Shown: in pieces, positions 47,057-55,617 of the stretch
How the letters are laid out: each line of letters opens with the position of its first letter
Position numbering within the stretch: the stretch's first letter is position 1
From: Rhizobium sophoriradicis
Lineage (GTDB): Bacteria; Pseudomonadota; Alphaproteobacteria; Rhizobiales; Rhizobiaceae
Direction: 5' to 3'
Length of the DNA: 64,000 nt
Assembly: GCF_003939025.1 (NCBI RefSeq)
Contig: NZ_RQIH01000025.1
Span: 1 to 64,000, forward strand
Notes under the pieces: generated by a model
Told to the model about the DNA's origin: nothing
Databases searched by the model: none
Seen by the model: the letters and a program-made list of their open reading frames with translations, nothing else
Position numbers and translations under genes: made by a program

Positions 47057-47683
47057 ATGGCCGCCACCATACGTTATCACGAAGGCGATATATCAGCGGC
47101 CGATGCCGCCCGCTACACCGGCGCGGTTGCGATCGACACTGAAACGCTCGGCCTGGTGCCGCGCCGCGATCGGCTCTGCGTCGTCCAGCTTTCGCCGGGT
47201 GACGGCACCGCCGACGTCATCCGTATCGCCGCCGGCCAGAAAGAGGCGCCCAACCTCGTCGCCCTGCTCGAAGATCCGACCCATCAGAAGATCTTTCACT
47301 ATGGCCGCTTCGATATTGCCGTGCTCTTCCACACTTTCGGCGTCACGACGACTCCGGTCTTCTGCACCAAGATCGCCTCGCGCCTGATCCGGACCTACAC
47401 CGATCGCCATGGCCTGAAGGACAATCTCAAGGAAATGCTCGACGTCGACATCTCCAAGACGCAGCAATCTTCCGACTGGGCGGCCGAAACGCTGTCGCCG
47501 GCCCAGCTCGAATATGCCGCTTCCGACGTGCTTTACCTGCATGCTTTGCGCGACAAGCTGACCGCACGCCTGATCCGCGACGGTCGCTTCGACCATGCCA
47601 CCGCCTGCTTCGAATTCCTGCCGACCCGCGCCAAGCTCGACCTGCTCGGCTGGGAGGAGGCCGATATCTTCGCCCATAGCTGA
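47057..47683 (+). CDS. rnd: Ribonuclease D-type 3'-5' exonuclease
   Basis: A 208-residue DEDDy exonuclease: AIDTETLGL (Asp and Glu of motif I), FHYGRFDIAVL (motif II Asp), YAASDVLYLHALRD (motif III Tyr and Asp). It holds only the catalytic domain and lacks the HRDC domains of E. coli RNase D, as is common in alphaproteobacteria. Likely acts in 3' maturation of stable RNA. Confidence 0.87.
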   Translation: MAATIRYHEGDISAADAARYTGAVAIDTETLGLVPRRDRLCVVQLSPGDGTADVIRIAAGQKEAPNLVALLEDPTHQKIFHYGRFDIAVLFHTFGVTTTPVFCTKIASRLIRTYTDRHGLKDNLKEMLDVDISKTQQSSDWAAETLSPAQLEYAASDVLYLHALRDKLTARLIRDGRFDHATACFEFLPTRAKLDLLGWEEADIFAHS

Positions 47684-47789
47684 GCGAACCGCCCGACGGC
47701 ATTGCCGACCAGCACCCGAAGGCGGTCACCAGCCCGGGCGTGGCCTCGCGGCCGTTGCACACTTCCGGACGACATGCATTAGCGTTTCG

Positions 47790-47804
47790 TTAAGGTCTCT
47801 TTAC
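47790..47804. promoter_or_regulatory. Possible CtrA box
   Basis: TTAA-GGTCTCT-TTAC matches the alphaproteobacterial CtrA consensus TTAA-N7-TTAA at seven of eight positions. It lies about 145 bp upstream of the unknown gene at 47950. A chance match in AT-rich promoter DNA is possible. Confidence 0.3.
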
Positions 47805-47949
47805 TAAAATTCTCGTTAATATTTATGCATTCGATGACGCGGAATTGCGTCATGCGGACAGGAGGATCTGCTGGGATGCAGAGGGATCGGATGAGCACGG
47901 TCCTTTAATAGAGCCTGCTTTCATCGTCACTTTGCGAAAGGAGCATGCC

Positions 47950-49503
47950 ATGTTGACTCCCGTTCGTGCAGCGTCCAATGCAAGCTTTTCGTCTCAAGGC
48001 CAGACTGCGGCGGTCGTCGCCGGCGGCCTAGGCCGTTCTGTGATTGCGCCCGCGCCCGTCAACCCTGTTGAAGCCGCCGACCTGAATTCCGCCATTGCCG
48101 GCAAGCTCAATATCCTGCTTCTTGCCGCGCGCGAGCGCATGGTTGAAGCCCTTCTCGATATTATCAATGCGGCAGGCCGCTCGATCTCCCTGGACCGCGA
48201 CGACGACGAGACCAATCTTGCTTTCGCCTCGCGGCTCGCTGACACCATCCGGCAACTGCCGGCTGCCAAAATCAATGAGATCGAACGCCAGCTCGCAGGA
48301 GAAGGCCATAACCTCCCGCTCAGGATGGTCGCCGAAGCCTTGAAAAATCCGACAGGTCCGGAAGCAGCCCGGATCGTCGCTTATCTCGAAATCGTCCGCT
48401 ACAAGGACCGTGATCTCGCCGCCCGCGCCGTGGTGCGTTCCTATGGCCAGAACGACGCTTCGCCGATGCGCACCGACGGCCGCCCTGAAATCCAGCTGCA
48501 TGAGGGCGGCCTGGCAACCGCCATGCGCCAGCCGGCAGAAAAGGCACCCGCGCCGGCTGATGCCCATGTCGGGGCCGAAGCACTCATGACGGACGAGAAG
48601 ACGATCGCCGCCGAAGCCTTGGACGCTGCCGATCCGGAAACGCCGCGGCCTGATAACCGGACTCAGTCCGCGGCGGCAGCTGCAAGGGCGGTCGCGCCCG
48701 AAAAATCTGCGCCGCAGGGAATCGAAGCCGAGCAAGCCTTGTCGGCCGAAGCCACAGCGGCGCACGACGTGCCGGAAACGCCGGAGGCGCCTGCCATTCA
48801 GCCTCGCGCCATGCTGGAAAAAAGTGATCCCGTCATTCCCAGAAACTGGACGGGAATTGTCGCGTCGATGACCGAAGAGGCCTCCGAGATGATCGCCACC
48901 ATCATCCGCGAGCAGGACGTCGAAGCCGTTCTGAAGGATGGCCCCGTCGAAGCGGCTGTGGAGATCGATACGATCCTCGATGAGGCCGTCATCAGCGATG
49001 CGACCGAAACCTTGACCAGGCAGCCGGCGGAACTCGCAGCACCCGATGCGCGCGCCGCCGCAGCGCCGCGCCCTTCGCCGGTGGAAACGGAGATCCTGGC
49101 TGCCCGCCAGCCGAAAGAGACTGCCGCGCCGCCGCCGATGATGCCGCTTCCCGCGACGGCCGAGGCTGCCTATGTCCCGCTCGCGGCAAGGATGCCGGAG
49201 GGATTTGCCTATACGCAGCTGCCCTATCAGTTTGCCAAGGATGTCCCGTCGAACGAGAAGGCCGGTGAAACCAGCCACCAGAATCCGCATCATCACGACG
49301 AGGCGCCGCCGGATCAGCAGCAAGAGGATGAGCAGCAGGCGCAGTCCGGCGGCGGGGATGCCGCAGCCGATGTCGAAACAGCCGATGCGGCGCCTGAGCG
49401 CAGGACGCCGAGGATGATCGATGCCGAGCCGACGCCCTATCAGTCAGGCGCGGCCGCCGACCCTGTTTATGCGCTCTATCAACGCATGGTCGGCTGGGAG
49501 TAA
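47950..49503 (+). CDS. Unknown 517-residue Ala/Glu/Pro-rich protein
   Basis: No family recognised. Residues about 30-170 look folded and helical (KLNILLLAARERMVEALLDI, GRSISLDRDDDETNLAFASR, IRQLPAAKINEIERQLAGEG). Residues 170-500 are low-complexity, rich in Ala, Glu, Pro and Asp with His-rich and Gln-rich runs near 455-475. A short ordered tail ADPVYALYQRMVGWE ends the protein. No signal peptide or membrane span. AAAGGAG sits seven bases before the ATG at 47950; the upstream extension is unsupported. Codon use is like the core genes. It is monocistronic and converges on rpsA across a shared terminator. Confidence 0.75.
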   Translation: MLTPVRAASNASFSSQGQTAAVVAGGLGRSVIAPAPVNPVEAADLNSAIAGKLNILLLAARERMVEALLDIINAAGRSISLDRDDDETNLAFASRLADTIRQLPAAKINEIERQLAGEGHNLPLRMVAEALKNPTGPEAARIVAYLEIVRYKDRDLAARAVVRSYGQNDASPMRTDGRPEIQLHEGGLATAMRQPAEKAPAPADAHVGAEALMTDEKTIAAEALDAADPETPRPDNRTQSAAAAARAVAPEKSAPQGIEAEQALSAEATAAHDVPETPEAPAIQPRAMLEKSDPVIPRNWTGIVASMTEEASEMIATIIREQDVEAVLKDGPVEAAVEIDTILDEAVISDATETLTRQPAELAAPDARAAAAPRPSPVETEILAARQPKETAAPPPMMPLPATAEAAYVPLAARMPEGFAYTQLPYQFAKDVPSNEKAGETSHQNPHHHDEAPPDQQQEDEQQAQSGGGDAAADVETADAAPERRTPRMIDAEPTPYQSGAAADPVYALYQRMVGWE

Positions 49504-49523
49504 AATTTTCTACCGCCTGAAAA

Positions 49524-49559
49524 TGAAGAACCCGCCGGATCGCTCCGGCGGGTTCTTCA
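49524..49559. terminator. Bidirectional terminator between the unknown gene and rpsA
   Basis: A 15-bp perfect stem (GAAGAACCCGCCGGA and its complement) with loop TCGC, T-rich on both sides. It serves the + strand gene ending at 49503 and rpsA ending at 49576. Confidence 0.92.
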
Positions 49560-49575
49560 ATTCAGAGGCGGATGC

Positions 49576-51279
49576 TTATTCGCCGCCGCGGTTCTTGAGC
49601 GCTGCGCCCAGGATGTCGCCGAGCGAAGCGCCGCTGTCGGACGAACCGAACTGGGCAACGGCTTCCTTCTCTTCCGCAATCTCCAGAGCCTTGATGGACA
49701 GCATGATCTTGCGGTCCTTCTTGGAGAAGTTGGTGACGCGGGCATCGAAGACCTGGCCGACCGAGAAGCGCTCGGGGCGCTGTTCGTCGCGGTCGCGGGC
49801 GAGGTCGGCGCGGCGGATGAAGGAAGTGATGTCCTCGTGGTTGACGAGCTTCACTTCGACGCCGCCGTCGTTGACCGCGATGACTTCGCAGGAAACGACT
49901 GCATTCTTGCGCAGGTCGCCCGATGCAGCGGCGTCGCCGACCGCATCCTTGCCGAGCTGCTTGATGCCGAGCGAGATGCGTTCCTTCTCGACATCGACGT
50001 CGAGAACGACGGCCTTGACGACGTCACCCTTGTTGAACTCCTCGATGACCTGTTCGCCCGGACGGTTCCAGTCGAGGTCGGAGAGGTGCACCATGCCGTC
50101 GACGTCGCCGTCGAGACCGATGAACAGGCCGAATTCGGTCTTGTTCTTGACTTCGCCTTCGACTTCAGTGCCGGCCGGATGGCTGCGAGCGAATGCTGCC
50201 CACGGGTTTTCCAGCGTCTGCTTGAGGCCGAGCGAAATACGGCGCTTGGACGGATCGACTTCGAGAACGACGACTTCGACTTCCTGGCTGGTCGACAGGA
50301 TCTTGCCGGGGTGAACGTTCTTCTTGGTCCAGGACATTTCCGAGATGTGGATCAGGCCTTCGATGCCCGGCTCCAGCTCGACGAACGCACCGTAGTCGGT
50401 GATGTTGGTGACGGTACCGGAAATCTTCTTGCCTTCCGGATACTTGGCCTGAATGCCATCCCACGGATCGCTCTCGAGCTGCTTCATGCCGAGCGAGATG
50501 CGGTGGGTTTCCTGGTTGATGCGGATGATCTGAACCTTGACCTGCTGGCCGATGTTCAGGATTTCCGACGGATGGTTCACACGGCGCCATGCCATGTCGG
50601 TGACGTGCAGCAGGCCGTCGATGCCGCCGAGGTCAACGAACGCACCGTAATCGGTGATGTTCTTGACGACGCCGTCAACAACCTGGCCTTCTTCGAGGTT
50701 CTGAACGATTTCAGAACGCTGCTCGGCACGGGATTCTTCCAGAACCGTACGGCGCGAAACGACGATGTTGCCGCGACGCTTGTCCATCTTGAGGATTTCG
50801 AAGGGCTGCGGGTTGTGCATCAGCGGCGTGACGTCGCGGATCGGACGGATGTCGACCTGCGAACGCGGCAGGAAGGCGATCGCACCGTCGAGGTCGACCG
50901 TGAAGCCGCCCTTGACCTGGTTGAAGATCACGCCTTCGACGCGCTCGCCGGCTTCGAACTTGGCTTCGAGCTTGACCCAGCTCTCTTCGCGGCGAGCCTT
51001 CTCGCGCGACAGAACGGCTTCGCCGAGCGCGTTTTCGATACGCTCGACATAAACTTCGACTTCATCGCCAACCTTGAGCTGGCCATCCTTGGCGCGTGCG
51101 CCGAATTCCTTGAGCGCGATGCGGCCTTCAACCTTGAGGCCGACGTCGACAACGGCGACGTCCTTCTCGATGCCCGTCACGATGCCCTTGGTGACATAGC
51201 CTTCGGCCAGGTCGTTCTTGGCAAAGGACTCTTCGAGAAGAGCCGCGAAATCCTCGCGGGAGGGAGTAGCTACTGACAT
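49576..51279 (-). CDS. rpsA: 30S ribosomal protein S1
   Basis: A 567-residue protein with six S1/OB RNA-binding repeats (about 30-100, 115-182, 200-270, 285-357, 372-444, 459-530); GVVKNITDYGAFVDLGGIDG and GTVTNITDYGAFVELEPGIE are repeats 3 and 4. It helps mRNA dock on the 30S subunit. AGGAGA precedes the ATG at 51279; the longer frame to 51411 is leader sequence. Downstream of cmk, as usual in proteobacteria. Confidence 0.97.
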   Translation of the reverse strand: MSVATPSREDFAALLEESFAKNDLAEGYVTKGIVTGIEKDVAVVDVGLKVEGRIALKEFGARAKDGQLKVGDEVEVYVERIENALGEAVLSREKARREESWVKLEAKFEAGERVEGVIFNQVKGGFTVDLDGAIAFLPRSQVDIRPIRDVTPLMHNPQPFEILKMDKRRGNIVVSRRTVLEESRAEQRSEIVQNLEEGQVVDGVVKNITDYGAFVDLGGIDGLLHVTDMAWRRVNHPSEILNIGQQVKVQIIRINQETHRISLGMKQLESDPWDGIQAKYPEGKKISGTVTNITDYGAFVELEPGIEGLIHISEMSWTKKNVHPGKILSTSQEVEVVVLEVDPSKRRISLGLKQTLENPWAAFARSHPAGTEVEGEVKNKTEFGLFIGLDGDVDGMVHLSDLDWNRPGEQVIEEFNKGDVVKAVVLDVDVEKERISLGIKQLGKDAVGDAAASGDLRKNAVVSCEVIAVNDGGVEVKLVNHEDITSFIRRADLARDRDEQRPERFSVGQVFDARVTNFSKKDRKIMLSIKALEIAEEKEAVAQFGSSDSGASLGDILGAALKNRGGE

Positions 51280-51452
51280 AAAATCTCCTGCGTGTCCCGA
51301 ACATGGAATCGGACACGTGCGCGCCGGTTGGTTTGCGTTGAACGGGCCTGAACCCAGTCCGCCCTCTCTCACGAAGGCAATCCGGCGCTTGGACGGAATT
51401 TCAGGCTGCATAAAAGCGATCCATGCGTCTCAGCATGCAAAATCGCTTGAAT

Positions 51453-52100
51453 TTAGGCATTTCGGCTCAAGACTGCATCGATGATCGATTGCGCAGCTTG
51501 AAACGCGGCCTCTATACTCATTTCCGACGTATCAAGCAAGTGCGCATCATCAGCTGGTTTCAAAGGGCTGTCGGCCCGTCCCATGTCGCGTTCGTCGCGC
51601 CGCTTGACGTCCTCGAAAATCGCATCGAAATCCGCCGTCGCACCCTTGCCGACAATCTCGTCATAACGGCGTCTCGCGCGCACCTGCGGCGACGCCGTCA
51701 CATATAGTTTTACCGGCGCATCCGGGCAGACGACCGTGCCGATATCGCGCCCGTCGAGCACCGTGCCCGGCGCCTTTTCCGAGAACCGCCGCTGCGCCTC
51801 GACGAGCGCCCGGCGCACCGCCGGCATTACGGCGATCTTCGAGGCGGCTTCGCCGATCTCGTGTTGCGAAAGTATATCGCGATCGAGCCCGCCAAGTTCA
51901 ACCTCCAGCGCCATCTTTTCCGCCACCGCCTCGTCGTCGAGCGGCAGACCGGCGTCGAGCAGCGCCTTGGCGGTGGCGCGGTAGGTCAGGCCGGTGTCGA
52001 GATGGTGGAAGCCGTATAGCTCGGCGATGCGGCGCGAGAGCGTGCCCTTGCCGGCCGCCGCCGGGCCGTCGATGGCGATGGTGAAAGTCTTGGTCGTCAT
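51453..52100 (-). CDS. cmk: Cytidylate kinase
   Basis: A 215-residue (d)CMP kinase: P-loop IDGPAAAGKGTLSRRI (10-25), HLDTGLTYRA, LDGRDIGTVVCPDAPVKLYV and RDERDMGR in the LID region. Transfers phosphate from ATP to CMP/dCMP. Upstream of rpsA in the same direction with a 173-bp gap. Confidence 0.95.
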   Translation of the reverse strand: MTTKTFTIAIDGPAAAGKGTLSRRIAELYGFHHLDTGLTYRATAKALLDAGLPLDDEAVAEKMALEVELGGLDRDILSQHEIGEAASKIAVMPAVRRALVEAQRRFSEKAPGTVLDGRDIGTVVCPDAPVKLYVTASPQVRARRRYDEIVGKGATADFDAIFEDVKRRDERDMGRADSPLKPADDAHLLDTSEMSIEAAFQAAQSIIDAVLSRNA

Positions 52101-52429
52101 GGGATCAATCCTGGAGCAGGGCGCTTACGGGCCCCGACGCGGCGCCACACGTGGCATAATGCTTTGTAAAGGCGCAGCATTTCCTTCGCAAGCCCGCCCG
52201 TTCCGGCGACCGTCTCCGCCCGCTTCCGCCGCCCCCGCGCCTCGTTGCGAGAGGGACGCCGGCCGGGTATCCGCCGGTGCCGGAAATACCCTGCACTGCG
52301 ATCCTAAAGTTTGGCTTTGACATGGGAAGCCGCAGCGATTAAGGGGACCGGCTTATAAATTCCGATGGAACGCCGGCTTGAACGGCATTTTGCCGAATCG
52401 CGGATTCGGCCATTCTCACGAGGCTTATA
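52101..52429. other. Intergenic gap upstream of cmk; no aroA present
   Basis: About 330 bases between divergent cmk and the TIGR02300 gene. I find no AroA (EPSP synthase) motif on either strand, although aroA precedes cmk-rpsA in related genera such as Sinorhizobium. The open frame on the minus strand at 52105-52323 is low-complexity and not convincing. Confidence 0.5.
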
Positions 52430-52813
52430 GTGGCGAAAGCGGAACTTGGAACCAAGCGCACCGATCCGGAAACCGGCAAGAAGTTCTACGATCTGAACCG
52501 GGATCCGATCGTTTCTCCTTATACCGGCAAGTCCTACCCCCTGTCCTTCTTCGAGGAAACCTCGGCAATCGCCGACGTCGCCGAGGAAGACGAGGTTGCG
52601 GAAGTCGATACCGAAAACACCGAAGTCGAACTGGTTTCGCTTGAGGATGCCGATGACGCCGCGTCCGGCGACGACATCCCGGATATGGGCGACGACGATG
52701 TCGAAATCGAAGGCGATGACGACGACGATACCTTCCTCACACCCGACGAAGACGATGACGATGACGACATGAGCGACATCATCGGCGTGACCGGCGACGA
52801 AGACGAAGTCTGA
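52430..52813 (+). CDS. TIGR02300 family protein with acidic tail
   Basis: A 127-residue protein of the alphaproteobacterial TIGR02300 family. The conserved N-terminus AKAELGTKRTDPETGKKFYD leads into NRDPIVSPYTGKSYP; the rest (about 50-127) is very acidic, with runs of Asp and Glu. GTG start with GAGG upstream. Function unknown; often next to tRNA-Ala and the cmk region. Confidence 0.88.
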   Translation: MAKAELGTKRTDPETGKKFYDLNRDPIVSPYTGKSYPLSFFEETSAIADVAEEDEVAEVDTENTEVELVSLEDADDAASGDDIPDMGDDDVEIEGDDDDDTFLTPDEDDDDDDMSDIIGVTGDEDEV

Positions 52814-52824
52814 TCAGACAAATG

Positions 52825-52863
52825 CCGGCCCGGATTACAAAAAAATTCCGGGTCGGATTTTTT
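52825..52863 (+). terminator. Terminator after the TIGR02300 gene
   Basis: CCGGCCCGGA/TCCGGGTCGG stem (one G-U pair) with an A-rich loop and a run of six T, 11 bases after the stop codon. Confidence 0.85.
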
Positions 52864-52961
52864 AGGCTTGCCATCTGCGAAAACCGCAAGTAAGAAGCCG
52901 CCACCCCAGAGGGAACGCCTCTGGAGTATCCCAGGACCGGCCACGCCGGACCACCTTTGAT

Positions 52962-53037
<76 letters not shown>

Positions 53038-53298
53038 AATTTCTCCATCCAAATCAAATAGTTAGTAGCCCAGCCAAGTGCGCTCGCGCTCGTCGTCCTC
53101 GACGGGGAAGCACCTGGGAAGTACGCGATGTGCGAAAATGGCCTAGTGACGGATATGGCTTCGCGGGGTTTGTTCCAGTGCGGCGCACCGTATCGTCAGT
53201 CATCATCCCAGCGGCACGGCCGACTGCGAACCTAGTGCCGCTGTTTCGGAGCCGATTCGATTCGACTCCATAGTCTGAGTCGTGGCATACTTGAGCCC

Positions 53299-53754
53299 AT
53301 GGCACACGTGACGAAATTTTCCCCGAAGTCCACAGGCGCGAGCAATGAGCGCTTGCCATCCGATTCTCAGGAAGTAGCGGACCAAATCAGAGCGTTGTTG
53401 GAAAACGTCCCCCAGGAGAGCCGAGAGGCTATCCTCGCGGCAATATCTGAATACGTCAGGCCGATCCCAGTCGAGCGCGCAGGTGACGTTCTGGGCACGG
53501 TAGTAAGATTCGTGCAGCGGAAGCAGGAGGTTACGGTCGAGGACGTCAAAGAAGCCGTCCGGGAAGCTGGGCTCGATGCCACCCCGAAGGAAGTCTACAA
53601 CGCTATCGGTTATTTAACGAGGAAGGGACATATGCGTCGTGTCGGCTACGGCCGTTACATCATCGACGGCGTTGAATTTGTCACCTCCGATGATTTCGGC
53701 GGCGCGCCGTCTCGACATGAGGACGGATACAAAATTGATGAGTCCGGTCAGTGA
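53299..53754 (+). CDS. Unknown protein with winged-helix-like C-terminus
   Basis: A 151-residue soluble protein, first gene after tRNA-Ala. Residues about 28-55 are helical (VADQIRALLENVPQESREAI). Residues about 78-130 look like a winged helix (VTVEDVKEAVREAGLDATPK, GYLTRKGHMRRVGYGRYIID). No strong ribosome site is visible. The 261 bases before it (53038-53298) show no supported feature, notably no integrase. Not recognised further. Confidence 0.55.
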   Translation: MAHVTKFSPKSTGASNERLPSDSQEVADQIRALLENVPQESREAILAAISEYVRPIPVERAGDVLGTVVRFVQRKQEVTVEDVKEAVREAGLDATPKEVYNAIGYLTRKGHMRRVGYGRYIIDGVEFVTSDDFGGAPSRHEDGYKIDESGQ

Positions 53755-53858
53755 CTTGCAGAAAAGGAGGTAAAGTAGGATAATAGTCAGACAGGCAAAA
53801 GCTTTCGCGTCTGAACAGGTCTTCGACCACCTATCCAGACGCCTGGCTGAAAGCCTAA

Positions 53859-53935
53859 GCGCTCGTAGCTCAGTTGGATAGAGCTGGTTCTTCGTAGGTC
53901 CCGTGTCGCCGGTTCGAGTCCGGCCGAGCGCTCCA
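53859..53935 (+). tRNA. tRNA-like gene, anticodon CGT (Thr) with a flawed anticodon stem
   Basis: A 77-nt cloverleaf: acceptor GCGCTCG/CGAGCGC, D-stem GCTC/GAGC, T-stem GCCGG/CCGGC, U33, A37 and encoded TCCA at the 3' end. In canonical numbering the anticodon is C34-G35-U36 (Thr, codon ACG). In the anticodon stem, pairs 29-41 (T x C) and 30-40 (T x T) are mismatched; 27-43, 28-42 and 31-39 pair. G1-C72, C2-G71 and G35-U36 match known Thr identity positions. Either a decaying or a phage-type tRNA. Confidence 0.55.
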
Positions 53936-54061
53936 CCCATCTACTTGCGCCTGCGAATGATAGCATTTGCGGGCGCAAGATGGAATCGGCTGCAGTAGAA
54001 AATATTTTTGTAGTTAATCGCATTGAGCCCTCCGTCGTCGTGATTAACCGCTTCTACACGC

Positions 54062-54295
54062 TCAGAGATTCCTCGCGACTTTATCAGCAGCAGCGTATCG
54101 CAGTTTTCCATTCTTGAGGAAGAGCCCGGTTTCGTGCTCGTTACCTTGACGAACCCAGGCGTGCGCGACGTCGGCGCGAACGACCGAGAAGGTGTTATCT
54201 GCGGATACGCTTGAAGCCGCCATGTCGGCTTTCTTCTGAAATTCAACCAAGGTTTGTCTGTCAGATCCAGCGCGGCGCCGAAGAGCGTAGAACAT
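54062..54295 (-). CDS. Unknown 77-residue protein
   Basis: A short protein (MFYALRRRAGSDRQTLVEF..., ending DKVARNL), with no recognised domain, signal or span. TTGGAGA lies seven bases before the ATG, which is why this frame is preferred over a longer overlapping one. It faces the tRNA-like gene. Confidence 0.45.
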   Translation of the reverse strand: MFYALRRRAGSDRQTLVEFQKKADMAASSVSADNTFSVVRADVAHAWVRQGNEHETGLFLKNGKLRYAAADKVARNL

Positions 54296-54394
54296 ACGGT
54301 TGTCTCCAAATTTTGCGGTTAAAGCCGCGTTTTTTCTAACTTCCGAAAACCTACATTATCGGAACCCAAAAACCGGTCACTGCTGCCAACCGTC

Positions 54395-54934
54395 TTATAA
54401 GGCGAAGTCATCATCCGGCTTTGTGCGGCGCTTGGCGGGCTTCTTCGTTTTTGGCTTAGGCTTTGGCTTCTGCATTCGTGCGGCCGCGTTTTCACTGCGC
54501 TGCTTCTCAATCACCCGGAGCCCGTCGAACATTTCGGACTCACCAGCGCGTTGCTGGGTGTTCTGCTCAAGCAGTTGTGAGGCCGCCACCTGCAGGCCAC
54601 CGGCCACCATCTGGCGCATGGCGTCTTCCCATTCCCAAGCTCGGTCCGTCTTTGCGTGATATTCCCGGTGACGAAGCGAGAGCGTTTCGCTGATCAGATA
54701 GGAGTTAGGCCATTCGCCCAAAGCGTCGTGATAGTCACGGTAGGCTTTCACGACATCGGCGCACTGCCGTCCAAGCTCCGCTGGGCTGCCGGCGCCGCGG
54801 ACAATCCGGAGGAAGTTGGCGGCTAACCGCTTCAGAGGCCAACGTAGATCTATCTCGGCGTTGCGCCGATCGAGTTCGCGTTGATCGTTTTCGACAGCAA
54901 GGCGGATATGGGGCGGCTTCTGGTCTTCAGACAT
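54395..54934 (-). CDS. Unknown 179-residue protein with basic tail
   Basis: Helical, charged protein: AVENDQRELDRRNAEIDLRW, then LKRLAANFLRIVRGAGSPAE, and a Lys/Pro-rich tail (residues about 154-175, QKPKPKPKTKKPAKRRTK) that may bind nucleic acid. GAGAGGA precedes the ATG. Typical of phage or plasmid accessory genes; not recognised. Confidence 0.55.
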   Translation of the reverse strand: MSEDQKPPHIRLAVENDQRELDRRNAEIDLRWPLKRLAANFLRIVRGAGSPAELGRQCADVVKAYRDYHDALGEWPNSYLISETLSLRHREYHAKTDRAWEWEDAMRQMVAGGLQVAASQLLEQNTQQRAGESEMFDGLRVIEKQRSENAAARMQKPKPKPKTKKPAKRRTKPDDDFAL

Positions 54935-55028
54935 TCGTTCCTCTCAGTGCCGCCAACCAGAAGCTGAACTGAAAGGAACGAGTCGTCAATACCGAGATGT
55001 GAAGGGCGGCTCCAAGAACCGCCCCTAC

Positions 55029-55127
55029 TCATTTCCTCGGTGCTAGAGCATCTAACTCTTCGAGGATTTTCCTGTTCTCCTCGGCGGTGAGGCGCTGAAG
55101 GATTGCGAGCAGCTTCGATACCCTCAT
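55029..55127 (-). CDS. 32-residue coupled micro-ORF
   Basis: MRVSKLLAILQRLTAEENRK followed by ILEELDALAPRK: one amphipathic helix. Its ATG overlaps the stop of the upstream gene (ATGA at 55127-55124) and a GAGGA motif lies close upstream, both signs of coupled translation. Function unknown. Confidence 0.4.
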   Translation of the reverse strand: MRVSKLLAILQRLTAEENRKILEELDALAPRK

Positions 55128-55366
55128 GAGGACTTCCTCACGAGATAGCCAGCTTGGTTTTCGAGAGAGAGGCCGAACACGTATTCACCACCGCCGTGTT
55201 CCTTCATTGCCTTTGCGGCCTGCTTCAGATGCCAGAAGGCGCGCTGCTCGGGTGTTTCCGATGCGAGGAACTCCTCAAGGCTCACCTTGACAGGCTGAGC
55301 TGCGGTCGACGCGACGGGCGCCGAGATTGCAGCCGCTCCGATAAGAAACGATCGACGCTGCATCAT
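55124..55366 (-). CDS. Small exported protein with Tat-like signal
   Basis: 80 residues. MMQRRSFLIGAAAISAPVAS is a twin-arginine-type signal with AxA cleavage; the mature part (VSLEEFLASETPEQRAFWHL, then a short Gly-rich segment) is about 57 residues. AGGAGGG precedes the start, which overlaps the previous stop (ATGA). Not recognised. Confidence 0.55.
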   Translation of the reverse strand: MMQRRSFLIGAAAISAPVASTAAQPVKVSLEEFLASETPEQRAFWHLKQAAKAMKEHGGGEYVFGLSLENQAGYLVRKSS

Positions 55367-55617
55367 GCCGCCCTCCTAGATGGACCCGACTGAGATGGCA
55401 CCGGAGCGGCTCTCTCGACGAGCTGGATCATCTCGGCGTACCGCCAGCGCTCGATCAGTTCCTGGCGAGTGCCTTCCGTATAGGTAGGATAGGCGTTGTC
55501 GTACTTCTGCAGGAGCGCATCCAGGCTGGTCTTGCTCATCGGGATCCAGGCGCCGCGGCCGGTGTCGATCAGAAGGTCGAACTTGCCGTCAGTCTCGTGG
55601 GGAAGAATATTCATCAT
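55363..55617 (-). CDS. Unknown 84-residue protein
   Basis: Soluble small protein (DLLIDTGRGAWIPMSKTSLD, RQELIERWRYAEMIQLVERA). Start overlaps the stop of the gene before it (ATGA) and GGGGTGG lies upstream. It is the middle of a chain of four overlapping genes read right to left from 56498. Confidence 0.55.
   Translation of the reverse strand: MMNILPHETDGKFDLLIDTGRGAWIPMSKTSLDALLQKYDNAYPTYTEGTRQELIERWRYAEMIQLVERAAPVPSQSGPSRRAA

Noticed and set aside
49837..51276. A 479-codon + strand frame across rpsA
   Set aside because: Antisense shadow of ribosomal protein S1 with repetitive composition that mirrors the S1 repeats.
52105..52323. A 72-codon minus-strand frame before cmk, considered as an aroA remnant
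   Set aside because: No EPSP synthase motif and an Arg/Gly-rich low-complexity composition.
53763..53772. A near-perfect ribosome binding sequence (AAAGGAGGTA)
   Set aside because: No start codon with an open frame follows at a usable distance.
53941..54309. A 122-codon minus-strand frame overlapping 54062-54295
   Set aside because: It lacks a ribosome site, and the overlapping 77-codon frame has a good one.
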